Shown here: positions 42,920 to 52,176 of the stretch, in pieces
Position numbering within the stretch: the stretch's first letter is position 1
How the letters are laid out: each line of letters starts with the position of its first letter
NCBI GenBank assembly: GCA_944324435.1
Contig: CALUWH010000001.1
Location: forward strand, 1 to 64,000
Length of the DNA stretch: 64,000 bases
Reading direction: 5' to 3'
Source of the DNA: Candidatus Gastranaerophilales bacterium
Lineage (GTDB): Bacteria > Cyanobacteriota > Vampirovibrionia > Gastranaerophilales > Gastranaerophilaceae
Notes under the pieces: generated by a model
The model's database searches: none
What the model was told of the DNA's origin: nothing
Seen by the model: the letters and a program-made list of their open reading frames with translations, nothing else
Position numbers and translations under genes: made by a program

Positions 42920-43258
42920 CTACAAAATGCTGAACTGTCTATTTAAAATTCGACGTTTATTAAGCTTAAAATCCATTTCGCTAACGAATAAGTTTACTTG
43001 CTTATCGAGCTTCATAACATTAAAAATTGTAAAAATATCTGATGATATATTAAATAATCCAATGTAACAACTTTTTGCAAAAATATTTAATTCTTCATAA
43101 AAATCAATAGTACAATCTTTAACAAAGGTCATGTCAAAACCAATAATTTTGGAATTATTAGCTTCTGCCTCCGCAAAAAGTCTTAACGCCTCTCTTTTAT
43201 CCAGTTTTGGGCTTAGAGGGGTCAGTATACAAAATGAATCTAATACCTTAATCTCCAT
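42920..43258 (-). CDS. STAS-like small protein
   Basis: A 112-residue protein with alternating strands and helices resembling a STAS or anti-sigma-antagonist fold: LRLFAEAEANNSKIIGFDMTFVKDCTIDFYEELNIFA, where the FDMTFVKDCT stretch occupies the place of the conserved D-(L/M)-S-x-V-x-(F/Y)-x-D loop. The phospho-Ser site would be Thr here. It has no membrane segment. It lies upstream of the lytic transglycosylase on the same strand but is separated by that gene's own promoter. Assignment is tentative. Confidence 0.6.
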   Translation of the reverse strand: MEIKVLDSFCILTPLSPKLDKREALRLFAEAEANNSKIIGFDMTFVKDCTIDFYEELNIFAKSCYIGLFNISSDIFTIFNVMKLDKQVNLFVSEMDFKLNKRRILNRQFSIL

Positions 43259-43469
43259 ACTATTATTTTAGAAATTTTTGTATAAAAATAACACTACCGG
43301 AAATAATGAAAAAACTATAACTTTAGATTGATATTCTGATATACACTATGAATTTCCTTGCAATAGCGTATTATTTATATTAAGTTTTGTAAAAAATATA
43401 TGCCGGTATATGCTGCATTATATCTATTTGTGTTAACATAACAAACGGAAAAATGAAAGGAGTTTAATT

Positions 43470-44129
43470 ATGAAACTATCACCTGTAGGGGGAAATTTTT
43501 GCTGTGCAAAAAATTTGAATTTTAGGGCAAAACTAAGCAGAGAAAGTCTGGAGAATGTGTTAAAACCTGCAGACACAAATTTTGTAAATTTAATTGAAGA
43601 TGTAAATAACTTTAATAAAAAGTTAGATGTTCTGGGAAGTAAAGAAACAGAAATCACAATCAATAAACCTGAAGATACTACCAGATTTGAACATGATGCT
43701 ATAAGCAGCGCTTATTTATGTTTTAGTGGGGAGCCCGGACCTCAGATAGATTCTGATGTTACAGAATATCCTGAGTATAAAACAGAATTGTTGTTCAGAA
43801 ATCCGCTGGTACCTGATGAAGAAAGCAGAGTAGGTTTGTCTGTATCAAAACGCTTAACTAATACCCCCTATTTTGATGCTGCAAGGGAAATCTCTCCTGA
43901 GCATGTTGAGCAGGGCGAAACACGTTTGCTTGTACAATATGGGGATAAATTAGCAGAATCATTAAAAGATTCCTCTGAGCCGCTCCTGGTTAAAGCAAAA
44001 GACTTTATTACAAAAGTAAAAGAAGCAAATTTTAGCGAAAATGCTGTAAAAACATTTACTAAATACTTAAAAACAATTGATTTAAGAAATAAACTTAATA
44101 AGCAGATTGCAAATATTAAAAAAATCTAA
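43470..44129 (+). CDS. Unknown protein with short N-terminal F-R-A box
   Basis: A 219-residue protein with no signal peptide. The first 20 residues (SPVGGNFCCAKNLNFRAK) resemble, loosely, the N-terminal region ending in a FKG/FKS/FRA box seen in the two glycine-zipper proteins of this window. The rest is a mixed charged protein with a helical C-terminus. A good AAAGGAG site lies before the ATG and an imperfect terminator follows. Function unknown. Confidence 0.7.
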   Translation: MKLSPVGGNFCCAKNLNFRAKLSRESLENVLKPADTNFVNLIEDVNNFNKKLDVLGSKETEITINKPEDTTRFEHDAISSAYLCFSGEPGPQIDSDVTEYPEYKTELLFRNPLVPDEESRVGLSVSKRLTNTPYFDAAREISPEHVEQGETRLLVQYGDKLAESLKDSSEPLLVKAKDFITKVKEANFSENAVKTFTKYLKTIDLRNKLNKQIANIKKI

Positions 44130-44134
44130 CTTGA

Positions 44135-44178
44135 GCCTTCTCTGCCCCTCATTTCTGTATAGCGGCAGAGAGGCTTTT
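44135..44178 (+). terminator. Terminator after 43470 gene
   Basis: The stem GCCTTCTCTGCC / GGCAGAGAGGC (one bulge) is followed by four T, six bases after the stop. Confidence 0.65.
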
Positions 44179-44179
44179 C

Positions 44180-45229
44180 TTATAATCCGGTTTTCTCATC
44201 AAGCTTGAAATAATCTATCATCTCCGGAATGGCTCTCATTTGTTTATAAAAATCCAAAATATTCTCAGGATTATCAAGCGACGTATAGAGACTGCCAATT
44301 TCAAACAGGTCTTTTTTAGTGCTTATTGCAAACATAACCTTTTGTCCGTAGAATGCACACTTGGCTTTTTTAGTACCGAAAACCGTATTAAGCTTCTGAA
44401 ATCTTTCCAGAAACGACGGAGTTACAAGGTATCTTGCCTCAACTTCATCTGATGAGTACACATCAAACTTTTTGCCAAATTCAACATCCTCCATATTAAT
44501 CTTACCCAGAGACTCTTTGCTGATATCTTTTGTACCGAGTATGCCAAGCACATAAAAAAGTGCAAAAAACAGAGAACAAAATAAAAAGTATTCGAAAATC
44601 TTTAGCAAACTCAGCTCCCCATTTATAGAAAACGCAAGAACAATCGAAAGCACAACCATTATCGGAATCCATACTCGAATAATATCAGAATTCTTCTGGC
44701 TAACGTCTTTTTTTGAAACAATAATTGTTCGATTTTGGATTTTCTTATTGGAATCAAACGCGAAAACAACACCGTGAAACGGAGGGATACTTCCTTCAAA
44801 AATTTCAAAATCAACGCCTTTATATTTCCCTTCGAATTTATCATCGGCTAAAGCTGTGTTATACCTTGCAAACAAACCGCTTAGAGAGAACTCTTTTTCT
44901 AAACTCAAATCTTTTTTAGTCTTTAAGTTTCCTCCAGCCTCAAAAAGTACATCCGAAAGATTTGTTTTTATAGTGTTTTTGAATCTTTTATTTTCGGACA
45001 TTAACCAGGGAATAGAGGAGATCAAGAACATTGATCCAAAAATAAATAATAAGCCGCCCGGAAGAACAAGAGGTGTATTTTTACCGTGTGTCATTAGCAA
45101 AAAGCCTAAAATAGGTGCAAGAATTATGAGCAAAGATGCAATTATACAGTTTTTCAGTCTGCGTTTTCTGACAAGTTCCAACTCTTTTAGTCGCGGTAAT
45201 ATTTTCTCCAAAAACTTTGTATATTCCAT
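44180..45229 (-). CDS. DUF3137-family membrane protein, paralogue B
   Basis: A 349-residue protein with two N-terminal membrane helices (about 27-47, 52-74) and two more around 192-235. The family pattern of a soluble middle domain is visible: YKGVDFEIFEGSIPPFHGVVFAFDSNKKIQNRTIIVSKK, then ARYLVTPSFLERF and KAKCAFYGQKVMFAIST. It ends IDYFKLDEKTGL. It is about one third identical by eye to the preceding gene and lies two bases after it, so the two are a tandem duplication in one operon. Function unknown. Confidence 0.75.
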   Translation of the reverse strand: MEYTKFLEKILPRLKELELVRKRRLKNCIIASLLIILAPILGFLLMTHGKNTPLVLPGGLLFIFGSMFLISSIPWLMSENKRFKNTIKTNLSDVLFEAGGNLKTKKDLSLEKEFSLSGLFARYNTALADDKFEGKYKGVDFEIFEGSIPPFHGVVFAFDSNKKIQNRTIIVSKKDVSQKNSDIIRVWIPIMVVLSIVLAFSINGELSLLKIFEYFLFCSLFFALFYVLGILGTKDISKESLGKINMEDVEFGKKFDVYSSDEVEARYLVTPSFLERFQKLNTVFGTKKAKCAFYGQKVMFAISTKKDLFEIGSLYTSLDNPENILDFYKQMRAIPEMIDYFKLDEKTGL

Positions 45230-45231
45230 CT

Positions 45232-46383
45232 TTATAATCCTATCTTTTCGTCAAGCTTGAAGTAATCTATCATTCTGTATATTGAGCTGAGCTCGTTGTA
45301 TGAATGATTAATACTTTCGGGGTTATTAAGGCTCTTGTGCAAATCCCCGATTTCAAACAAATCTCGCTTTGTTTCTATTGCAATCATTAATTTGTCTTCA
45401 TAGAATGAACACTTAACTTTTTTGGTTCCAAAGGCAGTCCTTAGATTTAAAAATCGCTCCATAAATGCAGGGGTAACCAGGTACCGCCCCTCTACCTGAC
45501 TTGAAGAGTAGCTGACAAACAAATTATTAAACTTCAAATCTTCAAGCTTCATTTTTTCCATTTTTTCGCCCATGCGGTATTTACCCATAAGCCACAGGCA
45601 AATCGCAGCAAATATTAATAAAAATAAATCTATAATAATTCCTTTAATACCAAATAAAGATACCATCATGCAGGCAAAAAGAAGAAAAAACGGAATCACT
45701 ATTAAAAGTTGTGCAAGGCGGGATATCGCAGAATGCTTAGCAGTCAAACTTTGTTTTGTCGCAACAATTGTTCTGTTTCTAACTTTTTTATTCATATCAA
45801 AAAGAATGATACAACCTTTAAAAAAAGGTTTTGTGGAAACGAGGTCTGCTTTTCCTTTTTCTAACAAAGTCAATTTTGTCTCGGAAATAATGAAATTTAC
45901 ACCTTTATATACTCCGACAAAGCTATCGTCCTGATGCCTTTCTGCAAAAGGCGGAAATAAACCGCTTCTTTCCAGTTCATTATTTGAGATTAACTCCCTA
46001 TTTTCTTCCCATTTGATGTCACCAAAAACTTGTAAAACCTTACCTAGATAATTTTCTTTTAAAGATGTTTTATATTCTTTTTCAAATTTAAGATTAAAAC
46101 AATCAAAAGAAATTGCCGTAAGAATAATTGTTAATGAGAAAAATCCAATACCAAACATTGGTGCAGCAAATTGAAGGGCAGGATAGAGGGCTTTAGTTAT
46201 CAGACCGCCGATAATTAAAACTACTAACAACGCTATTAGAATAAAAATTCGATATACTTGTATTTCGCTCAACTTTTGGAGCCTTCTCGGCTCCTCATCT
46301 TCCATAAACAGCGGTTTTACCTCTGTTTCGTATACCCTGTGAAACTCCAGCGTACGGTTTATATAAGAATCTTTCTCTCTCAT
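45232..46383 (-). CDS. DUF3137-family membrane protein, paralogue A
   Basis: A 383-residue paralogue with the same layout: two helices at about 48-66 and 72-94, two more around 230-270, and the same landmarks FIISETKL, ARYLVTPAF (as GRYLVTPAF), KVKCSFYEDKLMIAIETKRDLFEIG and the C-terminal MIDYFKLDEKIGL. It is the first gene of the pair. A fragment of a third copy lies just upstream. No partner gene gives a clue to function. Confidence 0.75.
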   Translation of the reverse strand: MREKDSYINRTLEFHRVYETEVKPLFMEDEEPRRLQKLSEIQVYRIFILIALLVVLIIGGLITKALYPALQFAAPMFGIGFFSLTIILTAISFDCFNLKFEKEYKTSLKENYLGKVLQVFGDIKWEENRELISNNELERSGLFPPFAERHQDDSFVGVYKGVNFIISETKLTLLEKGKADLVSTKPFFKGCIILFDMNKKVRNRTIVATKQSLTAKHSAISRLAQLLIVIPFFLLFACMMVSLFGIKGIIIDLFLLIFAAICLWLMGKYRMGEKMEKMKLEDLKFNNLFVSYSSSQVEGRYLVTPAFMERFLNLRTAFGTKKVKCSFYEDKLMIAIETKRDLFEIGDLHKSLNNPESINHSYNELSSIYRMIDYFKLDEKIGL

Positions 46384-46421
46384 TATTAGTAATTATATCA
46401 GCACTTAGCGCTATTAACAAG

Positions 46422-46530
46422 TTATAAGTGTGTCTTTTCATTAAGCTTAAAAGTATCTATCATATCAAGAATAGAGGTTAGTTCCTTATAAAAATATTAT
46501 AAAATTCTTAGGCTCTTGCAATATGGGCTC
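46422..46530 (-). pseudogene. Remnant of a third DUF3137 paralogue
   Basis: On the minus strand the bases ending at TAA 46422-46424 encode FYKELTSILDMIDTFKLNEK and then THL. The preceding bases encode LQEPKNFI in a shifted frame. Together they match the C-termini of both neighbours (NPENILDFYKQM and MIDYFKLDEKTGL). The first 300 or so codons are gone. This is direct evidence of an older three-gene array that lost one copy. Confidence 0.8.
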
Positions 46531-46534
46531 TCTC

Positions 46535-46810
46535 TTCAAAAATTAAAAATCATGTCATTCTGAAAGTGCAGAAAAATTAATTTATTTAAAACGGTTAATT
46601 TTTCGCACTGTTCAGAATCTTACAAATTATTTATTATGCTTGTGTTTTGGTAAGAGCCCGAAACAGTTTGTATGTCATCCTGAAACAAGTTCCATAACTG
46701 TCCCGAATAAATTATTTTGTCATGCTGAACTCGGTTCAGCATCTTACCAGTATAGCATTATACTTGCTTTTGGGTAAGATCCCGAAACAAGTTCGGGATG
46801 ACAGTTTTGT
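46535..46810. repeat. Cluster of REP-like palindromes
   Basis: Four units share the form GTAAGAT, palindrome, ATGACA or its complement. Visible cores are ATGCTGAAC-TCG-GTTCAGCAT (about 46722-46742) and ATCCCGAA-ACAAG-TTCGGGAT (about 46779-46799), plus degenerate copies near 46556-46620 and 46675-46700. Related units occur at 60614-60693. They contain no reading frame. From 46531 to 46869 nothing else is seen. Confidence 0.75.
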
Positions 46811-46869
46811 TTATTGTCTTTATAGGACTTCTTTTCAGCATAATACCTATGTGGCTAACTTTGCTTTTC

Positions 46870-47166
46870 TTAGCCTTTTAACATATTATTTTTGTCATCT
46901 TCCATTAGGCCTCTAACTGCACCGACACCGCCAACAATAGCACCTAAAGTAGCTGCACCTGCCAGAATTCCTAATGCCGGCATGCAGAGTGCTCCGACAA
47001 AAGCCCCTGCTAACAACCCTATACCGCCGCCGCGCAGACCGTTTTTCCAGCCTTTAAAAGATACTGTATCTCCCTGAGGCTCATTTGCCGGAGCCTGTTG
47101 TTTTAAACTCCCTGTCTGACGCAATTTAGGCTGATAATTAAAATTACTTACAGCACTTACTTTCAT
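46870..47166 (-). CDS. DTVSFK-box glycine-zipper protein
   Basis: A 98-residue protein. The N-terminal 40 residues are polar and end with GDTVSFKG; then comes a glycine-zipper hydrophobic region (about 45-88, GGGIGLLAGAFVGALCMPAL and GILAGAATLGAIVGGVG). Glycine zippers insert into or bridge membranes and oligomerise. A second protein at 55481 has the same order, so a shared sorting or processing function for the DTVSFK box is likely. A GAAAGGAG site precedes the ATG. Family unnamed. Confidence 0.75.
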   Translation of the reverse strand: MKVSAVSNFNYQPKLRQTGSLKQQAPANEPQGDTVSFKGWKNGLRGGGIGLLAGAFVGALCMPALGILAGAATLGAIVGGVGAVRGLMEDDKNNMLKG

Positions 47167-47182
47167 AATAAACTCCTTTCAT

Positions 47183-49660
47183 TTATTCCCTGAACGACAA
47201 CTCCGGCATTGCTTTTTTCAAAGCCGAACGTACATTTGCCATTTGTGTTTCGATTGCTTCATCCGTCATAGTGGAATTTGCATCCTGTATTCTGATTCTG
47301 AATGCAACAGACTTAAACCCTTCTGATACGTGTTCGCCCTGATATACGTCAAAAACTTCGCATCCGTTAAATACTTTGTTATCAACACCTTTTTTAACAA
47401 CTTTTTCAAGTTCATCCCAGGTTGTAACAGCAGGAACTATTACAGCAAGGTCTCTTTGAACTTCAGGGAACTGCGGAAGTTTTTTGTATCTCGGAACCGT
47501 TTCATTAACTGCGCTAATCAGCATATCCAAATCTAGTTTGAATACAAACGCATTCTGGTTAAGTTTCAGTTTATTTCTTAACTCCGGATGAACTTCGCCG
47601 TAGTATCCGATAATTTCAGGTTTCTTGCCGAGCATTGTAAGAACAGCTGATTTATACGGATGTAAGCATTTATGAGATTCAGCAAGCGGAGAATCTGCAA
47701 GAAGCGCATATTTAATCCGTCTTTGAAGTCCGAACTCTTCCAGCACTTTGTCAATCAAGCCTTTTACAGTATAGAAATCAATTTCACCGGTCGGCTGCCA
47801 TAGAGAGTTTTGAACATTACCTGTTATAACTCCGGCAAGAACCTGTGTTTCTTTAACTCCTGAATTTTTCTCATCCGGCTCGGAAACTTTTATATAGCTT
47901 CTTCCGATTTCATAAGCCCAGAAGTCTTTTTGGCCGTTATCAAAGTTGTATTTCATACAATTCAAAATACTTGCAATCAAAGTCTGTCTGAGCATTGCAT
48001 AATCTTCCGACGCAGGATTTTCAACATAAATTGCATTTTCTTTATCATAAGGTATGCTAAATTGCTTAAGAAGCGGTTCCCCGATAAGAGAAGATGTCTG
48101 GATTTCGTTCAACCCTGCCCCACGCATAATTGTATGAAGCCTGTTAATAACACGTTCTGCAGGAGAAACTTCTGCAGTTCCTGCTCTGTTAGGCAAGGTT
48201 GGCGTAATTTTATCGTAACCGTTAATTCTTGCGATTTCTTCTATCAAATCGCATTCTCTTGTTACATCGCCTACGCGGAATGATGGAACAAGAACCTTGC
48301 AGGCAATTTCGTTTTTGCCCAGAATCTTGAATCCTAATTTTTCAAGGATAGCAAGACATTTTTGCGGGTCAATTTTGCATCCGAGCAGTTTAACAAGGTG
48401 CGGATATCTTAGCGTAATCTCAACCGGTTCAAACTTATTGTTTCCGGCCTCTGCAATACCTTCAAATTTTGCATCTGCATATTTTTCTAATAATTCTACC
48501 GCTCTTAAAAGCCCCGGCTTCACTGCTTCCAAGTCCACACCGCGTTCAAATCTTGCGCAGGCTTCCGAACGATAGCCGACACTTCTTGAACTTTTTCTGT
48601 TCGTTGCAGGTGTAAAGTATGCAGCTTCAAGCGCTACATTCTTTGAGTTTTCATCGATTTCTGAATTAGCGCCGCCAAAAACGCCCCCTATACATACAGG
48701 CTCTTCTTTTGTCGCAATAACAACCGTATCATGAGTAAGATTTCTTTCCACTTCATCAAGTGTCGTAAGCTTTTCGCCATCTTCCGCGCGTCTTACGCAA
48801 AGATATCCGTTTAATTTATCCAAATCAAACGAATGCAGAGGAGTGCCGTATTCAAGAAGAACATAGTTTGTAATATCTACTACGTTATTAATAGCTCGGA
48901 TACCTGATGATACAAGTCTTTTTTGCATCCACTCCGGAGACGGTTTAATTTTGATATCTTTCAATACTGCAATTGAATAATATTTACAAACATCATTGTC
49001 TTTAATCTCTACTTCAAAATCGGCTTTTGCAGCTTCTTCTCTTGAAGTGTATTCAAATTTCATCGGTCTATCAAACAATGCTGACAATTCTCTTGCAATT
49101 CCGACAACAGACATCTGATCGCCTCTGTTTGCAGTAGGTGCCGTATGCAGAATATAATCCTTTTCAAACCCTAAAACATTTTCCACATCCAGACCTAAGC
49201 CAACATTAGGAAATATTCTGTTAAGAATAAGTATGCCGTCTTCTTCCTGATAATTTCTGTCAGCAACCCCGAGTTCGTCATCGGAGCATAACATACCTTG
49301 AGATTCCACACCCCTTATTACTGCAGGCGTAAGTTCAAACTGCTCGCCGGATTTTCTGTCAAGAACTTTACTTCCGACAGAAGCGTATGGAATAACCTGC
49401 CCGACTTCAATATTCTGCGCACCGCAAACTACCGTTTTCAGGCCGGAGCCGGTATTTACAGTTACAAGGTGCAAATGATCAGAATTCGGATGATTATCAA
49501 TCTTTTCAATCTTTGCAGTAATTATATTTGTAAATTTAGGTCTAACCTCTTCAATCTCTTCTACTTCCAAGCCGCTCATAGTAAGCTCATGAGCAATTTG
49601 CTTAACGTCAATATCTTTTAAATCTACTAAATCATTCAACCAGTTTAATGATACTTGCAT
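47183..49660 (-). CDS. pheT: Phenylalanyl-tRNA synthetase beta subunit
   Basis: An 825-residue PheT. Domains in order: EMAP-like tRNA-binding (about 40-155), B3/B4 editing (about 210-385), B5 (about 405-475), catalytic-core-like region (about 490-700), and C-terminal FDX-ACB (about 730-825, YKKLPQFPEVQRDLAVIV). Starts MQVSLNWLNDLVDL. Length is normal for the long bacterial form. pheS is not adjacent, so the two subunits are unlinked as in many cyanobacteria. Confidence 0.97.
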   Translation of the reverse strand: MQVSLNWLNDLVDLKDIDVKQIAHELTMSGLEVEEIEEVRPKFTNIITAKIEKIDNHPNSDHLHLVTVNTGSGLKTVVCGAQNIEVGQVIPYASVGSKVLDRKSGEQFELTPAVIRGVESQGMLCSDDELGVADRNYQEEDGILILNRIFPNVGLGLDVENVLGFEKDYILHTAPTANRGDQMSVVGIARELSALFDRPMKFEYTSREEAAKADFEVEIKDNDVCKYYSIAVLKDIKIKPSPEWMQKRLVSSGIRAINNVVDITNYVLLEYGTPLHSFDLDKLNGYLCVRRAEDGEKLTTLDEVERNLTHDTVVIATKEEPVCIGGVFGGANSEIDENSKNVALEAAYFTPATNRKSSRSVGYRSEACARFERGVDLEAVKPGLLRAVELLEKYADAKFEGIAEAGNNKFEPVEITLRYPHLVKLLGCKIDPQKCLAILEKLGFKILGKNEIACKVLVPSFRVGDVTRECDLIEEIARINGYDKITPTLPNRAGTAEVSPAERVINRLHTIMRGAGLNEIQTSSLIGEPLLKQFSIPYDKENAIYVENPASEDYAMLRQTLIASILNCMKYNFDNGQKDFWAYEIGRSYIKVSEPDEKNSGVKETQVLAGVITGNVQNSLWQPTGEIDFYTVKGLIDKVLEEFGLQRRIKYALLADSPLAESHKCLHPYKSAVLTMLGKKPEIIGYYGEVHPELRNKLKLNQNAFVFKLDLDMLISAVNETVPRYKKLPQFPEVQRDLAVIVPAVTTWDELEKVVKKGVDNKVFNGCEVFDVYQGEHVSEGFKSVAFRIRIQDANSTMTDEAIETQMANVRSALKKAMPELSFRE

Positions 49661-49772
49661 ACTTTCCTACCTCTCTGTTTTATTAAATTATACAACATAA
49701 ATATTTTATAAGTTGACATAAATTTCCAACAAAAGAGATAAAGCCGTATTATCTTTTAACCGATTTGGTTCA

Positions 49773-50597
49773 TCAACATCTGGTATCCAGATTTCCGCCA
49801 ATTCTAATGAAATTTATATAATAATAATTAAAAACAAGCACTCCTGCAAAAACAAGATAATAGAAGTTTATCAGAGTAAAGATAAAGTGCATAATTATAT
49901 TCATTCCAAAAACTGTAGTCAGGATTGAAAGTATAAAATATGAGATAAACAGAATAAGATAAAGCCCCAGAGTTTTAAAGAATTTTCTGCTGAATAGATC
50001 TTTCAGCGATATAAAATACGCCTTAAACGGATTTTTTTCCTTAAAAAACATGACAGGAGAATATAACATTATAACAAAATAAGTTAGAGACATTGAGCTG
50101 AAAAGAAGTACATTCCAGGCATTAAGTCTAAACAACTGCTCCTCTGAAAGAGAGCCCAAAAAGTTTTTTAAAGCCTCTGTTGATTCAAGTGCTTTAGAAA
50201 ACGAATCCGCAGGAATTCCAATCTGTCCGATAAATTTCATGCCGGCAAAATACGCAGCAGCAAGGATTATTAGCGAAACTACGAACATTACAAAAATTAA
50301 TCCCAGAGCAGGGAGAAAGTATTCCCCGACGCCTGCCGGAAATTCTTTAATCAAAGCATTAGGATCATCATCAGTGTCCGGCTTTTCTACGCAGATTTTT
50401 ATCATAAAAAACCAGCCTGCAAGAAATGCCGTCAGCATCAGAGTAAACAAAACCAGAGCAATAACAAGACTTACGAGATTTCCGTTAACTGAAAACAATA
50501 TGTAAAGGCTTGATAATAATGAAAACAAGATTAACGGCGTTGCAAGTATTATATATTTATTTGTAAGTTTAAAACTCTCTTTTATACAATTTATCAT
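49773..50597 (-). CDS. Six-helix membrane protein
   Basis: A 274-residue integral membrane protein. Hydrophobic segments lie at about 18-38, 42-68, 92-118, 160-183, 207-228 and 232-260. No catalytic motif is seen; the overall look is that of DUF4013/GlpM-like polytopic proteins, which is not decisive. It starts 14 bases after the CpaE-like ATPase, so the two share an operon. Function unknown. Confidence 0.75.
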   Translation of the reverse strand: MINCIKESFKLTNKYIILATPLILFSLLSSLYILFSVNGNLVSLVIALVLFTLMLTAFLAGWFFMIKICVEKPDTDDDPNALIKEFPAGVGEYFLPALGLIFVMFVVSLIILAAAYFAGMKFIGQIGIPADSFSKALESTEALKNFLGSLSEEQLFRLNAWNVLLFSSMSLTYFVIMLYSPVMFFKEKNPFKAYFISLKDLFSRKFFKTLGLYLILFISYFILSILTTVFGMNIIMHFIFTLINFYYLVFAGVLVFNYYYINFIRIGGNLDTRC

Positions 50598-50611
50598 TAT
50601 GATTCCCCAAA

Positions 50612-51766
50612 TTAAATTCTATACTGAATAACCGACTGCTCAATAATATCATCGGAAACTTTTGAGGCAAAGTCCCTGAAATTGTTCCCGATATTAGAAT
50701 CAGGATTGATTTCCGCAATACTTACGCCTTTATTAATTGCTTCCATAATCGTAAAATAATTATTAGGTATTTTCCAGTAAACTTTTTCGCCAAGCGTATT
50801 TTCAATATCCTCAATCTTAATCTCATCGTTTTCCATATAACGATTTATAATAACCTTAACCTTATCTTTCGGATATCTTCTCGAACGGAAGAGGTTAAGA
50901 CACCTCTGACAATTCCTTATCGCAGGAATATTAACAATTGTCGTAAACAAAATCCAATCAGAACTATCAAGTATTTTAAGCGAGTTTGGGTCAATATTTG
51001 ATGACATATCAACAACAACATAAGGAAAAACTTTCTTTAACGCATTAAAAAGAGAGGTAATCTGCTGCGGTGTAATACTCTCAGACTGCTCAATATAACT
51101 CGGGTCCGCAAGCACATACATTGACGTATTTTTGTACTTTTCAAAAGCTTTAAGCAATGTTGCTTCGTCCTTGTCAACAAGCTTATGTATTACATAATTT
51201 ACGTCAAACGCCGGATTTAGATTCAGAAACGTAGAAACATCTCCGAGCTGCAAGTTCAAATCAACAAGCGCAACCTTGTCTTTTGTAACCTTTGCAAGCT
51301 CAGAGGCTAAATTAATAGCTATCGTAGTCTTACCTATTCCGCCTTTGTTAGAATATACAGTAATAATCTTTGACTCTGAGCCGGCATCAGCCCCGTTAAG
51401 ATTTGAAAGTCTAGTTACAACTCTCAATAAATCATCTTTAAGCACCGGTTTCGGCAAAAATTCCTTTGCCCCCATACGTAAAGCTTTTATTATTGTATTC
51501 GTAGAGTAGTTTGTTGATGTAATTATTATTTTTGAAGTACAAAGTTTAAAATTTTCAGCAGCCTCCTGAATTTCCTTGCCTTTTTCAGAAATATCCATAA
51601 TTACAATAACATCACAGTTGAGTTTCTTTACCTCTTCCATTCCGGCTTTGTAATCATCAAACAGTAATACATTATCACCAAAACCAAATTCTGTAAGGTA
51701 TGAGTTGATTATCTCTCTTGAATTCTGATTTTTATCTAAAATGATTATTGACGGACAATTTTGCAT
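50612..51766 (-). CDS. CpaE-like receiver/MinD-family ATPase
   Basis: A 384-residue protein. Residues 1-125 are a receiver domain (IIILDKNQNSREII; the likely phospho-Asp in VIVIMDISEK; TSTNYSTNTIIKALRMGAKEFLPKP). Residues about 130-384 are a ParA/MinD ATPase with the deviant Walker A SNKGGIGKTT and the switch II region VVVDMSSNIDP. This is the CpaE/TadZ design that places Tad pilus machinery at the pole. No tad genes are in the window. Confidence 0.9.
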   Translation of the reverse strand: MQNCPSIIILDKNQNSREIINSYLTEFGFGDNVLLFDDYKAGMEEVKKLNCDVIVIMDISEKGKEIQEAAENFKLCTSKIIITSTNYSTNTIIKALRMGAKEFLPKPVLKDDLLRVVTRLSNLNGADAGSESKIITVYSNKGGIGKTTIAINLASELAKVTKDKVALVDLNLQLGDVSTFLNLNPAFDVNYVIHKLVDKDEATLLKAFEKYKNTSMYVLADPSYIEQSESITPQQITSLFNALKKVFPYVVVDMSSNIDPNSLKILDSSDWILFTTIVNIPAIRNCQRCLNLFRSRRYPKDKVKVIINRYMENDEIKIEDIENTLGEKVYWKIPNNYFTIMEAINKGVSIAEINPDSNIGNNFRDFASKVSDDIIEQSVIQYRI

Positions 51767-51880
51767 ATAAAACCTCTTACGGAAGTCGTCTGACTTCTTG
51801 CTTAACTCTATTAATATACATCAAATCAGAGCTAAGAACAACGATTATTTTAACTAAATAGTGTTGCTAACAATAAATGT

Positions 51881-51891
51881 GACTTAAAGTC
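51881..51891 (+). promoter_or_regulatory. C-box-like operator of restriction-modification genes
   Basis: GACTTAAAGTC, a perfect inverted repeat of the form GACT-N3-AGTC, in the context TGTGACTTAAAGTCC, matches the published form of C-protein operators. A second, weaker half (TTTACTCAAAAG) follows at 51894-51905. It lies 55 bases before the C gene. Confidence 0.7.
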
Positions 51892-51945
51892 CATTTACTC
51901 AAAAGAAACATTTCTTTATTATCAAGTAAATATAAGGTTATTACT

Positions 51946-52176
51946 ATGATTAGAAAAAAAGTCGGTGTAAGAATTAAAGAATTAAGAACTTCACTAAAAA
52001 TAACCCAGGAAGAACTTGCATTTGAAGCTAATTTGGATAGAACATATATTTGTTCTGTCGAAAAAGGGAAAAGGAACATTTCAATTGTCAATCTATCCAA
52101 AATATGCAGTGCTTTAAATATAAATATACCAGAATTCTTTAATTCAAAGCTCTTTATGGAGAATAATAATGAATAG
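51946..52176 (+). CDS. XRE-family controller (C) protein of RM system
   Basis: A 76-residue helix-turn-helix protein of the C-protein size and type: VGVRIKELRTSLKITQEELA, LDRTYICSVEKGKRNISI, LSKICSALNINIPEFF. The segment around residues 30-45 is the recognition helix. C proteins bind their own C-box and time endonuclease expression after the methyltransferase. The C-box-like operator just upstream and the endonuclease gene that overlaps by eight bases support this. Confidence 0.92.
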   Translation: MIRKKVGVRIKELRTSLKITQEELAFEANLDRTYICSVEKGKRNISIVNLSKICSALNINIPEFFNSKLFMENNNE

